A stretch of DNA of 64,000 nucleotides, taken from positions 22,384-86,383 of the forward strand of contig NZ_CALMZC010000020.1 in assembly GCF_937873765.1 (NCBI RefSeq), given 5' to 3'. Below, in pieces: positions 41,719 to 50,110 of this stretch. The first letter of the stretch is position 1; every line of letters begins with the position of its first letter. The notes beneath the pieces are model-generated. The model was not told the DNA's origin, made no database searches, and was given only the letters and a program-made list of their open reading frames with translations. The translations under genes were made by a program, and so were the position numbers. Source of the stretch: an uncultured Thiothrix sp. (lineage in GTDB: Bacteria; Pseudomonadota; Gammaproteobacteria; Thiotrichales; Thiotrichaceae).

Positions 41719-41749
41719 ACTCTAGGATAGAGTACCTCTACCAAGGTAG
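41719..41749. promoter_or_regulatory. Two short palindromes upstream of tupA
   Basis: ACTCTA/TAGAGT (41719-41733, 3-bp spacer) and CTACC/GGTAG (41738-41749, 2-bp spacer) lie 42-72 bp upstream of tupA and also face the divergent acetyltransferase gene. They may bind a ModE/TunR-type regulator or be part of a leader stem. No Moco riboswitch signature is recognised. Confidence 0.4.
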
Positions 41750-41866
41750 GTGTCCGGTAGGGTAATCTCGCGAGGCTATTGTAATGAGTTCTCGATTCAG
41801 GCGACAAGGCTTGTGTAATCGGCTTGGTGAATATCAAACTTAATTGGTTAGGTCTAAGGAGTGAAC

Positions 41867-42331
41867 ATGATGTCCTACCGAATTAAAAAACTAGCTACTA
41901 GTGACGAAGCTTTGATGCGAGCTATGTTGGATATGTTTGGTCAAGCCTTTGAGGACGTGGATACCTATAGCACTAAACAACCTGACAGTAGTTATCTGCA
42001 AAAACTGTTAAGTAGTGATACTTTCATCGCTATCGCCGCAATAGACCAACACAAGGTGGTAGGTGGTTTAGCCGCTTATGTACTGCACAAATTCGAGCAG
42101 GCTCGCAGTGAAATATATATCTATGATCTGGCCGTAGCCGAAAAGTATCGACGCCAAGCTATAGCCACGGCTTTGATTCAAAAATTGCAAAGTATTGCCC
42201 ACGAATACCAAGCTTATGTGATGTTCGTGCAGGCCGATTTAGTTGATGAGCCAGCAATTGCGCTATATACCCAACAAGGAATCCGTGAGGATGTATTACA
42301 CTTTGATATTCCAGTAATGCAGGATAATTAG
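41867..42331 (+). CDS. AAC(3)-I-like aminoglycoside 3-N-acetyltransferase (chromosomal homologue)
   Basis: A 154-residue GNAT protein strongly resembling AAC(3)-I enzymes that acetylate gentamicin: [69 protein letters not shown] with the acetyl-CoA loop [10 protein letters not shown], and [22 protein letters not shown]. No integron attC site, integrase or IS element is near, so it looks like an intrinsic housekeeping homologue, perhaps of the kind from which resistance genes descend. The following NTF2-like gene starts directly after its stop. ATG 41867 follows AGGAG. Confidence 0.85.
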   Translation: MMSYRIKKLATSDEALMRAMLDMFGQAFEDVDTYSTKQPDSSYLQKLLSSDTFIAIAAIDQHKVVGGLAAYVLHKFEQARSEIYIYDLAVAEKYRRQAIATALIQKLQSIAHEYQAYVMFVQADLVDEPAIALYTQQGIREDVLHFDIPVMQDN

Positions 42332-42718
42332 ATGGTAGCACCTCAAGAGTCTAGTTTATTAGCTGAGCTAACTGCTTTAGAGCAGGAGCTACATCATCCA
42401 GGGAAAACCTGCTCATTAGCACGGCTGAATCAACTATTACATCCAGAGTTTCACGAAATTGGCCGCTCGGGGCGTGCTTATGATCGTGTCACCGTAATAA
42501 AGTTTTTACACCACCAAATGAAAAGTCCGTCTGTGGTCTCTGATCGGTTTGCAGTGCAACGCTTAGCACCACAAGTTGTGTTGTTGACGTTTCGCTCAGT
42601 GAATGCGTTAACAAGTGGACAGAGAGAGTTTGCTTATCGCTCGTCAATTTGGATCAAAAGCAATGAGCAGTGGCAGTTATTTTATCATCAAGGCACGCCC
42701 GCCGCTGAGTCTTGGTAG
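42332..42718 (+). CDS. DUF4440/NTF2-like small protein
   Basis: A 128-residue protein with the SnoaL/NTF2 cone-shaped fold pattern: LNQLLHPEFHEIGRSGRAYDRVTVIKFL, VQRLAPQVVLLTFRSV, and YRSSIWIKSNEQWQLFYHQGTP. It starts on the base after the acetyltransferase stop, so they are co-transcribed. These domains bind small polar or hydrophobic ligands, some act as hydrolases; no catalytic set can be named. Confidence 0.75.
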   Translation: MVAPQESSLLAELTALEQELHHPGKTCSLARLNQLLHPEFHEIGRSGRAYDRVTVIKFLHHQMKSPSVVSDRFAVQRLAPQVVLLTFRSVNALTSGQREFAYRSSIWIKSNEQWQLFYHQGTPAAESW

Positions 42719-42731
42719 GTTGCTATGCAAA

Positions 42732-42754
42732 ACCCACCCTAAAAGCAGGTGGGT
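42732..42754 (-). terminator. Terminator hairpin between convergent genes
   Basis: ACCCACC (42732-42738) pairs with GGTGGGT (42748-42754). On the minus strand the stem is followed by TTTT, so it fits best as the terminator of the EncFtn-like gene, and may also stop the plus-strand pair. Confidence 0.6.
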
Positions 42755-42776
42755 GCTAAGGGCAAATACTTAAGGT

Positions 42777-43145
42777 CTATTCACTTTTCGGGGTAGGTTT
42801 TTTCGCTTTAGGAGCAGCTTTAGGTTTAGCAGCCGGTTTCTCTGCTTTGCCTTCTTCCTCTGCCTGTGTAATCGAACCCGATTTAAATAAAAACTCTTTT
42901 AAAAACTCATCTATCTTCGGATCTTTGCGGCGAATCCATTCCAGCACCATCGCAGCATGCTCTTTTTCTTCATCGCGGTTATGTTCAAGGATGGCTTTCA
43001 GGTCTTTATCTTTGCAAGCATCAACGCGTTGGTTATACCAATCGACAGCTTCAAATTCTTCCATTAAGGATTCAATCGCCCGATGCATATCGCGGGTGGC
43101 ATCTGATAATTCTTCAATCGGTTCGTGATAACCTTCGTGGGACAT
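42777..43145 (-). CDS. Encapsulated-ferritin (EncFtn) family ferroxidase-like protein, no cargo tag
   Basis: A 122-residue helical protein closely resembling the Rhodospirillum EncFtn: HEPIEELSDATRDMHRAIESLMEEFEAVDWYNQRVDA, then ILEHNRDEEKEHAAMVLEWIRRKDP. The ferroxidase residues are kept (Glu30, Glu60, His63, and Trp36/Tyr37 near the metal site). EncFtn normally forms a decamer and is packaged in an encapsulin shell by a C-terminal tag like LTIGSLKG. Here residues ~100-122 are an Ala/Pro/Lys-rich tail with no such tag, and no shell gene is adjacent. It may store or oxidise iron freely, or load into an unlinked shell. Family identification is strong; packaging is open. Confidence 0.85.
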   Translation of the reverse strand: MSHEGYHEPIEELSDATRDMHRAIESLMEEFEAVDWYNQRVDACKDKDLKAILEHNRDEEKEHAAMVLEWIRRKDPKIDEFLKEFLFKSGSITQAEEEGKAEKPAAKPKAAPKAKKPTPKSE

Positions 43146-43279
43146 AGGCTACTCCTCTAGTTGTAGATATCAGTTAGGCTAGCACGCACTTTCTGAATTT
43201 GCCAATCCTTGGCGAATTTGCAGACCTGACTTGAAGTAATAGTACTAAATTGTGGAGTCATGTTTTATGTTGGCTGCCA

Positions 43280-43624
43280 TCATTTCATATAAAGTTTGAG
43301 TTCTTTCCAATCTTCTTTGTTGCCTTCAATCATAATCGGTGTCCCATGTTTGGGTTTAAGGCGCACAGTGAAGCGTGTCTTCTTGGCTAAGAAATACATA
43401 GGAATGGAAATCAAAAGGCCGATAACGGTGAGCGAGAGCACAACCATGATGATCCACTGCTCAACGCTATGAAAATTTTTATTGCTGAGTACTTCAAATG
43501 CAGCTACATCCTGAGGTAGGCGGTATGACTTAACGACCATCAAGCGTGCATGCACTTCAAGCGTTGCATTGTCGTGATTAATCTTAACTTGGCTACCCGC
43601 TAAGTCGCCTTCAATAATTCGCAT
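43280..43624 (-). CDS. Small membrane protein of unknown function
   Basis: A 114-residue protein with one central hydrophobic helix (WIIMVVLSLTVIGLLISIPMYFL, ~residues 57-79), a beta-rich N-terminal part, and a basic C-terminal tail (LAKKTRFTVRLKPKHGTPIMIEG). Possibly a bitopic inner-membrane protein. I recognise no family. It lies between the EncFtn-like gene and crcB on the opposite side of a 184-bp gap. Confidence 0.55.
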   Translation of the reverse strand: MRIIEGDLAGSQVKINHDNATLEVHARLMVVKSYRLPQDVAAFEVLSNKNFHSVEQWIIMVVLSLTVIGLLISIPMYFLAKKTRFTVRLKPKHGTPIMIEGNKEDWKELKLYMK

Positions 43625-43808
43625 CGCTTATCCCTTGTTATATTAGCCAACTAAGTACTAGTTTACTGACTCAAGCGCTGTTGTTCAAAAAAACGCTGGT
43701 TTAAACTGGCGAGTTTCTACCTGTTCTTCCTAAGGACTTTATAATGCGTTTATGCCAGTCTTTCCACTTACTAGTGAAGCATAATCAACGTTTTAGTCTA
43801 GAGTGCCC

Positions 43809-44198
43809 ATGATGCCTTGGAAACCAATACTCGCTGTAACACTAGGTGCAGCTTTAGGAGCTTTGCTACGCTGGCAATTAGGCCTACGTTTGAATGCTTG
43901 GTTTCCCCTTTTGCCGCCCGGCACATTACTTGCAAACTTAATTGGGGCTTATGTGATAGGTGTCGCGCTGGCTATATTTGCGCAAATGCCGAATCTTAGC
44001 CCTGAATGGCGTTTACTGTGGATTACGGGATTTTGTGGTGGTTTGACAACGTTTTCAACCTTTTCTGCGGAAACTTTCAATCTATTACAAACGGGGCGCG
44101 TACTTTGGGCTTTAGGCTTAGTTTTAGTACATGTGCTAGGTTCTGTACTCATGACTTGGCTTGGCATTTTGACTTGGCAATGGCTACGACTACCTTAA
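43809..44198 (+). CDS. crcB: Fluoride channel, CrcB/Fluc family
   Basis: A 129-residue four-helix inner-membrane protein that exports fluoride as an antiparallel dimer. Hallmarks are [33 protein letters not shown] and [14 protein letters not shown] with the phenylalanine pair of the channel. ATG 43809 is chosen over the GTG two codons earlier and the next ATG. No fluoride riboswitch pattern is visible in the 184-bp upstream gap. Confidence 0.92.
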   Translation: MMPWKPILAVTLGAALGALLRWQLGLRLNAWFPLLPPGTLLANLIGAYVIGVALAIFAQMPNLSPEWRLLWITGFCGGLTTFSTFSAETFNLLQTGRVLWALGLVLVHVLGSVLMTWLGILTWQWLRLP

Positions 44199-44281
44199 AA
44201 CCTAGCAGAAGTTTAAGCTTGTTTTAAGATTGACAAGCGAGTTATTAACCGATTTACTGCATTGCACCACCAACTAAATCG

Positions 44282-44306
44282 TCCGGCTCAGCGATGGAAG
44301 CCCGGA
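44282..44306 (+). promoter_or_regulatory. Stem-loop just upstream of the carbonic anhydrase ribosome site
   Basis: TCCGGCT (44282-44288) pairs with AGCCCGGA (44299-44306) with one bulged C. The Shine-Dalgarno TGGAG (44309-44313) follows immediately and ATG is at 44320. It may modulate translation or message stability. Confidence 0.4.
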
Positions 44307-44319
44307 ACTGGAGTCTGAT

Positions 44320-44970
44320 ATGACAGATGTCGCCGTGAATGCCCGCGAGGCCTTGCACCGCCTACGTGAAGGCAATGAGCGTTTTGCCAATAATGTGCGT
44401 AGCCTCGATTCACTCCTTAGCCATACTCAACGTGCTGCCTTAACTGCAGGACAAAATCCGTTTGCGATTATTTTAGGTTGCTCGGATTCGCGAGTACCGG
44501 CTGAGGTCGTGTTTGATCAGGGCTTAGGAGCCTTATTTGTGATTCGGGTTGCGGGCAATGTGGTTGCTCCTTCACAAATCGGTAGTATAGAGTTTGCTGC
44601 AACTCAATATGGCACACGTTTGGTGATTGTGATGGGGCATACTCAATGTGGTGCGGTAAATGCAACTTTAACGGATCTGCGTAATAAAGAGCAGAATCCA
44701 TCTTCTCATCAACGTTATATTGTCGAGCGGATTGCTCCAGCGGTTGCTACCTTGATGGAAACCAATCTTAAAGATGATCCTGAGGCACTAATTCGTCACG
44801 CAGTCCGTGCGAATATTCGGATGGCGACTAGTCATGTGCGGCATGGCTCAGAAATTTTAGAAAAGCTCATCGCGCATGATGGCTTGATGGTAGTAGGTGC
44901 TGAGTATTCTTTAGAAACCGGCAAAGTTGATTTCTTCGACGTGCCGAATGAGCCGTTTACCTCAATTTAA
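44320..44970 (+). CDS. can: Beta-class carbonic anhydrase
   Basis: A 216-residue cytoplasmic zinc enzyme interconverting CO2 and bicarbonate. Zinc ligands are Cys54 (GCSDSRV), His107 and Cys110 (GHTQCGAV); Asp56/Arg58 form the catalytic dyad. It is likely to serve bicarbonate supply for carboxylation. It is convergent with the PIN-PhoH gene over a hairpin. Gene symbol is by similarity to beta-CAs. Confidence 0.94.
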   Translation: MTDVAVNAREALHRLREGNERFANNVRSLDSLLSHTQRAALTAGQNPFAIILGCSDSRVPAEVVFDQGLGALFVIRVAGNVVAPSQIGSIEFAATQYGTRLVIVMGHTQCGAVNATLTDLRNKEQNPSSHQRYIVERIAPAVATLMETNLKDDPEALIRHAVRANIRMATSHVRHGSEILEKLIAHDGLMVVGAEYSLETGKVDFFDVPNEPFTSI

Positions 44971-44983
44971 TTTTCAGTAGAAG

Positions 44984-45017
44984 CCTAGCAGCACAATTCT
45001 GCTGCTAAGCTGCTAGG
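44984..45017. terminator. Hairpin between convergent carbonic anhydrase and PIN-PhoH genes
   Basis: CCTAGCAGC (44984-44992) pairs with GCTGCTAGG (45009-45017), 9 bp with a 16-nt loop that can form a smaller inner stem. Followed on the plus strand by ATTATTT; a bidirectional terminator is likely. Confidence 0.6.
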
Positions 45018-45022
45018 ATTAT

Positions 45023-46444
45023 TTAGAGATTATCAGAAGCAAAATCAGCTAAGCGTGAACGCTCACCCCGTTGTAAGGTAACATGCCCACTATATTCCCA
45101 ACTCTTAAAGCGATCCACCACATAAGTTAAGCCAGAAGAGGTTTCGGTTAAGTAGGGTGTATCAATTTGCGCGATATTGCCTAAACAGACGACTTTGGTT
45201 CCGGGGCCCGCACGGGTAATTAATGTTTTCATTTGCTTAGGTGTTAAATTCTGCGCCTCGTCGATAATGATATAGCGGTTGAGGAAAGTACGGCCGCGCA
45301 TGAAATTGAGTGATTTGATTTTAATCTTACTCATTAAAAATTCATCAGTTGCGCCGCGCGCCCATTTACCACCGCTAGTCGGTTGGGTTAGCACTTCAAG
45401 ATTATCCATCAGCGCCCCCATCCACGGAGCCATTTTTTCCTCTTCAGTACCGGGCAGGAAACCAATGTCCTCACCGACAGGCACTGTTACCCGCGTCATA
45501 ATGATTTCTTTATAGAGTTGTTCATCTAGCATTTGGGCTAAACCTGCAGCGAGGGTCAGCAAGGTTTTACCGGTACCCGCAGCTCCGAGCAAAGTCACCA
45601 TATCAATATCAGGGTCCATCAATAGATTGAGGGCAAAATTCTGCTCACGATTGCGGGCATTAATCCCCCAAACCGCATGGCGGGTGTCGGTGTAATTATG
45701 GATGGTTTCGACGATTACATGATCACGTTTGATTTCACGCACAATGGCTTGAAAACCATTATCGCCCGCAAGGCTAATGAATTCACCTGGTTGCCATTCT
45801 TCAGTCAATGGCCCTTGTAACCGATAGAAAGTGTGACCTTGCTCTTTCCAAGAATGCATATTTTTGCTGTGTTCTTCCCAGAAGTTTTCAGGCAAATCAT
45901 GAAAACCGCGAGGTAAAAGGTCAGCATCTTCGAGCACCTGATCATTAAAATAATCTTCGGCTTTGAGATTAACGATATTAGCCTTGATCCGCAGATTAAT
46001 ATCTTTGGAGACCAAAATCACATCACGCTCTGGATAGCGATCACGCAGTTTTAGCGCAACGCCCAAAATCGCATTATCGGGCGAGTTGCTGGGAAGATTT
46101 GGCGGTAGTGTAGTTTCAATCAGTTCGGTTTGAAAAAACAAGCGTCCATGTGGATTTTTACCATTACTAAAAATTTGGTTAGCATCCAGCGACAAACCGT
46201 TTTCGAGTGAGCTGTCCCCTGCGGCTTCAATGAGATCGTTTAAAAAGCGACTGGCTTGGCGGACATTACGGGCGACTTCAGACGCCCCTATTTTGTTTTT
46301 ATCTAATTCTTCCAGTACTACCATGGGCAAGAACACATCATGTTCATGGAAGCGGAACAGGGCAGTGGGGTCATGAATTAAGACATTGGTATCGAGGACA
46401 AACAGGCGTCTATCATGAGTATGTTGAGGATGTGCTGGAGTCAT
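45023..46444 (-). CDS. PIN-domain / PhoH-family ATPase
   Basis: A 473-residue fusion. Residues ~1-150: PIN ribonuclease-like domain (FVLDTNVLIHDP, LVSKDINLRI). Residues ~230-470: PhoH-like P-loop ATPase with LLGAAGTGKTLLTLAAGLAQM (Walker A) and YIIIDEAQNLTPKQMKTL (Walker B). PhoH-PIN proteins (PhoH2/YlaK type) are thought to unwind and cut RNA. Together with the next gene, bcp (21 bp upstream), it could form a stress-responsive pair. Confidence 0.92.
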   Translation of the reverse strand: MTPAHPQHTHDRRLFVLDTNVLIHDPTALFRFHEHDVFLPMVVLEELDKNKIGASEVARNVRQASRFLNDLIEAAGDSSLENGLSLDANQIFSNGKNPHGRLFFQTELIETTLPPNLPSNSPDNAILGVALKLRDRYPERDVILVSKDINLRIKANIVNLKAEDYFNDQVLEDADLLPRGFHDLPENFWEEHSKNMHSWKEQGHTFYRLQGPLTEEWQPGEFISLAGDNGFQAIVREIKRDHVIVETIHNYTDTRHAVWGINARNREQNFALNLLMDPDIDMVTLLGAAGTGKTLLTLAAGLAQMLDEQLYKEIIMTRVTVPVGEDIGFLPGTEEEKMAPWMGALMDNLEVLTQPTSGGKWARGATDEFLMSKIKIKSLNFMRGRTFLNRYIIIDEAQNLTPKQMKTLITRAGPGTKVVCLGNIAQIDTPYLTETSSGLTYVVDRFKSWEYSGHVTLQRGERSRLADFASDNL

Positions 46445-46465
46445 GCGTTTTCCGTATAGTCATTA

Positions 46466-46936
46466 TTAAAGCGCTTGAGCCGCTGCTAATACTTCAGCTA
46501 CATGTCCTTTTACGCTAAGTTTGCGCCATGCGTGCCGGAGTATACCTTGCTGGTCAATCAAGAACGTGCTGCGTTCTATGCCGCGTACTTGTTTGCCATA
46601 CATATTTTTCATTTTGATGACATCAAACAACTGACAAATCTGCTCCTCTGGGTCTGCGATTAATTCAAAAGGAAAGTTCTGTTTAGCTTTAAAATTTTCA
46701 TGTGACTTTAAACCGTCACGGGAAATACCAAATATATCTACGCCCGCCGTCTGAAACTCAGCATAATGAGCACTAAAATCCAAGCCTTCTGTCGTACAAC
46801 CGGGCGTACTATCCTTAGGATAAAAGTACAGCACCAGCGCCCGTTCGCTACGGAAATCGGATAGGCGGAAGGTCTTGCCAGAAGTCATGGCCGCTGAAAA
46901 ATCAGGGACGGGCATACCTTCGGTGGGAATAGTCAT
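46466..46936 (-). CDS. bcp: Thiol peroxidase, BCP/PrxQ type
   Basis: A 156-residue peroxiredoxin reducing hydrogen peroxide and organic hydroperoxides with thioredoxin. The peroxidatic Cys47 is in YFYPKDSTPGCTTEG; the resolving Cys is not seen five residues on, so a 1-Cys mechanism or a distal resolving Cys is implied. The family core GISRDGLKSHENFKAKQNFPFELI is intact. Divergent from ppk1 over a 153-bp gap with an inverted repeat. Confidence 0.93.
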   Translation of the reverse strand: MTIPTEGMPVPDFSAAMTSGKTFRLSDFRSERALVLYFYPKDSTPGCTTEGLDFSAHYAEFQTAGVDIFGISRDGLKSHENFKAKQNFPFELIADPEEQICQLFDVIKMKNMYGKQVRGIERSTFLIDQQGILRHAWRKLSVKGHVAEVLAAAQAL

Positions 46937-46958
46937 GGTTTCTTATCCTTGTCTTTAA

Positions 46959-46994
46959 CCAGTTAAAAAATAGAGTTGCTATTCATTTAACTGG
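46959..46994. promoter_or_regulatory. 9-bp inverted repeat between bcp and ppk1
   Basis: CCAGTTAAA (46959-46967) and TTTAACTGG (46986-46994) are perfect inverted copies separated by 18 bp, in the shared upstream region of the divergent bcp and ppk1 genes. This may be a regulator-binding site. CATAGATT is repeated nearby. Confidence 0.45.
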
Positions 46995-47089
46995 AGTTTG
47001 TCATCATAGATTCATCAATCATAGATTATGGTTACGCTCTTCTTGATATCAAGTATCCGCACGGACATAAACTGAATACCTCTACCCAC

Positions 47090-49216
47090 ATGAGCACATC
47101 ATCTTTTACGAGTCCGCAGTATTTCATTAATCGCGAACTCAGCCTTCTGGCATTTAATCACCGCGTCTTAGAATTAGCTCAAGATCAAAGCTTGCCACTC
47201 TTAGAGCGCCTGCGTTTTTTATGCATTTCTAGCTCAAACTTGGATGAGTTTTTTGAAGTGCGCGTCGGTAGCCTACGCCAGCAACAAGCTTTGGGTTTAA
47301 CCCAAGTCGGTACTGATGGCTTGGAGCCGCATGAGGTCTTGGATGAAATTGCAGTGCGTGCGCATGCTCTCGTTGCTCAGCAATACGAGGTTTTGAATCA
47401 AGTGCTGATTCCAGCCTTGATGCAGTCAGGTATTTGTTTTATTCGGCGTAATAAATGGAATGAAGCACAGCGCGAATGGTTATCCGATTATTTCGATCAT
47501 GAATTAATGCCACTGCTTAATCCTTTAGGCTTAGACCCATCACATCCCTTCCCTAAAGTTATTAATAAAAGCCTAAATTTCATTGTTGAGTTGGATGGCG
47601 TTGATGCCTTTGGGCGCGAGATTAATGCAGCGATTGTGCAAGCCCCGCGTGTGTTACCACGGATTATTCGCTTGCCAGAAGAGATAGCTCCAACTCCTGA
47701 TAGCTTTGTATTTTTGTCTTCGATTTTGCATGCGTTCATTGGACGCTTATTCCCCGGCATGACGGTAGGTGGTTGTCACCAATTCCGCATTACCCGCAAT
47801 AGTAATATGTATGTGGATGAGGAAGAAATTGATGATTTATTGAAAGCCATGAAAGGAGAGCTTGCACAACGTAATACAGGTACTGCTTTACGCTTAGAGG
47901 TTTCTGATCACTGCCCACAGGAAAATGTGGATTATCTACAGCGACACTTTCACTTGAGGTTGCAAGAGGTCTATCGTGTGAGCGGTCCCGTGAATCTGAA
48001 TCGACTGCAGACTGTCTTAGATTTTGTAGACCGTCCTGAGTTGCGCTTTCGTCCTTTTCAGCCCGGGGTATTGCCTGCTTTAATGACCGGTAAGCGGGAT
48101 ATGTTCCGCCAGATTCGAGCGGGAGATGTTCTATTGCATCAGCCTTTCCAATCGTTTCAGCCAGTGCTGGATTTTGTGGCACAAGCGGCACGTGATCCCG
48201 ATGTATTAGCCATTAAAATGACCTTGTATCGTACTGGCAAAGATTCAGTATTAGTCAAGAGCTTAGCGCGCGCTGCACGAGCCGGTAAGGAGGTTACGGT
48301 GGTCGTGGAATTACGTGCACGTTTTGATGAGGAAGCGAATATCGCCCTAACCAGTCGCCTACAAGAGGCCAATGCGCATGTGGTTTATGGCGTCGTCGGT
48401 TATAAAACCCATGCCAAACTCTGCTTAGTGGTACGTCGAGAGCAAGGTAAGTTAATGCGTTATGCGCATTTAGGCACTGGTAATTACCATGCAGGTACGG
48501 CTAAGGCTTATACCGATTTCAGCTTGTTCACTTGTCGCCCGGAAATGACTGAGGATATGCATCGTATTTTCCATATGCTCACTGGGCTTGGACATATTCG
48601 ACACTTAAACTGTTTATTGGAATCTCCCTTTCATTTACATCAAAGCATGTTGCGTAAAATTGAGCGCGAAATTACCCATGCCAAGGCTGGTAAGTCAACG
48701 CATATCATGGCGCGGATGAATGCTTTAATTGAGCCACAAGTGATTAGCGCTTTGTATGAAGCATCGGGCGCAGGTGTACAAGTCGATTTAATTGTACGCG
48801 GCGTATGCTGTTTACGCCCGGGGATTCCGGGTGTTTCTGAAAATATTCGGGTGCGTTCAGTGATGGGGCGCTTCTTGGAGCATCCACGAGTGTATTACTT
48901 TAAAAATGCGGGTGAAGAGGAAATGTATTGTTCCAGTGCTGACTGGATGCCACGCAATTTTTTCCGTCGTGTTGAAGTGGCCTTTCCAATTTTAGACGAA
49001 GGCTTACGTAAGCGGGTATTCAATGAAGCCTTTGGCTTGTATTTGCAAGATAATACCCAAGCTTGGGTTTTAGATGCAGAAGGGCAATATGCGCGTTTAG
49101 AGCCAAACTTGCACGAATTACCCTTGGCGGCTCAGGAGGTTTTAATGGCTTCTTTGGGGGCAGATGCTGCTTATGGCGGACGCTTGTTAACAGAACAAGC
49201 CAGTACGATGCATTAA
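47090..49216 (+). CDS. ppk1: Polyphosphate kinase 1
   Basis: A 708-residue enzyme polymerising the gamma-phosphate of ATP into polyphosphate. N-terminal domain: YFINRELSLLAFNHRVLELAQD, RLRFLCISSSNLDEFFEVR. Core: LYRTGKDS, VVVELRARFDEEANIALTSRLQEANAHVVYGVVGYKTHAKLCLVVRRE, where His of the KTHAK motif is the phosphorylated residue, and YAHLGTGNYHAGTAKAYTDFSLFTCRPEM. C-terminal second HKD-like motif near PRVYYFKNAGEEEMYCSSADWMPRNFFRRVE. Intact, usual length. Consistent with a polyphosphate-storing organism. Confidence 0.96.
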   Translation: MSTSSFTSPQYFINRELSLLAFNHRVLELAQDQSLPLLERLRFLCISSSNLDEFFEVRVGSLRQQQALGLTQVGTDGLEPHEVLDEIAVRAHALVAQQYEVLNQVLIPALMQSGICFIRRNKWNEAQREWLSDYFDHELMPLLNPLGLDPSHPFPKVINKSLNFIVELDGVDAFGREINAAIVQAPRVLPRIIRLPEEIAPTPDSFVFLSSILHAFIGRLFPGMTVGGCHQFRITRNSNMYVDEEEIDDLLKAMKGELAQRNTGTALRLEVSDHCPQENVDYLQRHFHLRLQEVYRVSGPVNLNRLQTVLDFVDRPELRFRPFQPGVLPALMTGKRDMFRQIRAGDVLLHQPFQSFQPVLDFVAQAARDPDVLAIKMTLYRTGKDSVLVKSLARAARAGKEVTVVVELRARFDEEANIALTSRLQEANAHVVYGVVGYKTHAKLCLVVRREQGKLMRYAHLGTGNYHAGTAKAYTDFSLFTCRPEMTEDMHRIFHMLTGLGHIRHLNCLLESPFHLHQSMLRKIEREITHAKAGKSTHIMARMNALIEPQVISALYEASGAGVQVDLIVRGVCCLRPGIPGVSENIRVRSVMGRFLEHPRVYYFKNAGEEEMYCSSADWMPRNFFRRVEVAFPILDEGLRKRVFNEAFGLYLQDNTQAWVLDAEGQYARLEPNLHELPLAAQEVLMASLGADAAYGGRLLTEQASTMH

Positions 49217-49263
49217 TTGGCGTGGAATTGAGTGAGTACGCCTGAATTTAGACTTTGGAATTT

Positions 49264-49294
49264 GGCTCTAGCCAGACCCCCTCTAGCTAGAGCC
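49264..49294. terminator. Hairpin between convergent ppk1 and DUF4360 gene 1
   Basis: GGCTCTAGC (49264-49272) pairs with GCTAGAGCC (49286-49294), 9 bp with a 13-nt loop. Convergent placement supports termination; T-runs are weak. Confidence 0.5.
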
Positions 49295-49306
49295 TATCCA
49301 TATGAC

Positions 49307-49873
49307 TTAATGGCAGCGTTGGTATTGTAATTGGAAGACCATGCCGTTATTTAAGTCTAATGAATCCACGCTAATTGAGCTGTTATTCGTTTTAGTCATA
49401 ATCCGCGTTTGGATGCGCAAGTTCACATCTTGACCGCAATGTGCAAAGCTATTGCTGGAAGTCGTTAGGCTATCACGCTCGGTGTATTCACGCCCGCTCG
49501 CTGCATTGAAGGGTGTAACTAAGCTTGGACCTACTTCGCCCGCGAAGAAATAAGAGCGGCGCAAATCAGCTCGGCCTTCAACGAAACCGCGATAGTCAGC
49601 GGTGACTAAGGAGACTTGGAAGCCATTAGGCACGTGTACCGGTACGGCGATATTACAAGTCTTGTTACCCGGATCAGCTGAGTAGGCATCAAATAAAATA
49701 GTCAGGGTTTGTCCATCAGGAGTAATCGCAAAATCAGTCGTGTCGGCTGGGCAACCAGAGCCAGCAATGGCCGGTGCTTGGAAATAAACGACGTCTTGGT
49801 TGGCAGTCGCGACATTCGTTTGGCTCAGGATCACAGTCAGTAAAAGACTCGTTACAAGGGTTAACTTCTTCAT
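49307..49873 (-). CDS. Secreted DUF4360-family protein, paralogue 1
   Basis: A 188-residue secreted protein with a Sec signal (LVTSLLLTVILSQTNVATA) and four conserved cysteines (GSGCPA, NKTCNI, AHCGQD, YQRCH) likely forming two disulfides. Contains the DUF4360 core PDGQTLTILFDAYSADPG and VPNGFQVSLVTADYRGFVEG. Function unknown; a small beta-sandwich is expected. It is the first of three paralogues in this region and carries the same promoter architecture (palindrome 50038-50057). The closest relative within the window is paralogue 2, directly upstream in tandem. Confidence 0.85.
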   Translation of the reverse strand: MKKLTLVTSLLLTVILSQTNVATANQDVVYFQAPAIAGSGCPADTTDFAITPDGQTLTILFDAYSADPGNKTCNIAVPVHVPNGFQVSLVTADYRGFVEGRADLRRSYFFAGEVGPSLVTPFNAASGREYTERDSLTTSSNSFAHCGQDVNLRIQTRIMTKTNNSSISVDSLDLNNGMVFQLQYQRCH

Positions 49874-50001
49874 CGGGTAGTCCTTCTTATTGCATTTTAT
49901 AGCTGATCAATTTAAAAGTTTTGTTTGTTAAGTTGCCTAGCAACTGCGGTGATCGTCTGCATCACTCTGTTGCTGATCTTGCCAAGTACTGCATACAGCG
50001 G

Positions 50002-50057
50002 GCATCCCTAAGATTAAGTAAAGCTGCTTGTAAATTTACTCCCTTAAATAGGGGAGT
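50002..50057 (-). promoter_or_regulatory. Promoter region of DUF4360 gene 1 with palindromic operator
   Basis: Within the 321-bp gap 49874-50194: palindrome ACTCCCTTAAATAGGGGAGT (50038-50057) and, 36 bp nearer the gene, GCATCCCTAAGATTAAGTAA (50002-50020, top strand). The latter, read on the minus strand, resembles a -10/start region, putting the palindrome near -40. The same pair is present before paralogues 2 and 3. Confidence 0.6.
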
Positions 50058-50110
50058 GGTGTGAGTGCGCTTTTTTGGATAGTGGTAGGTAGAGCTTGAG
50101 AAGATAGAAT

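Noticed and set aside
41678..41866. Molybdenum-cofactor riboswitch upstream of tupA
   Set aside because: Two short palindromes are present, but the conserved Moco-RNA core could not be recognised on either strand.
43625..43808. Fluoride riboswitch before crcB
   Set aside because: The conserved pseudoknot pattern starting GGNGATGG is not found in the 184-bp leader.
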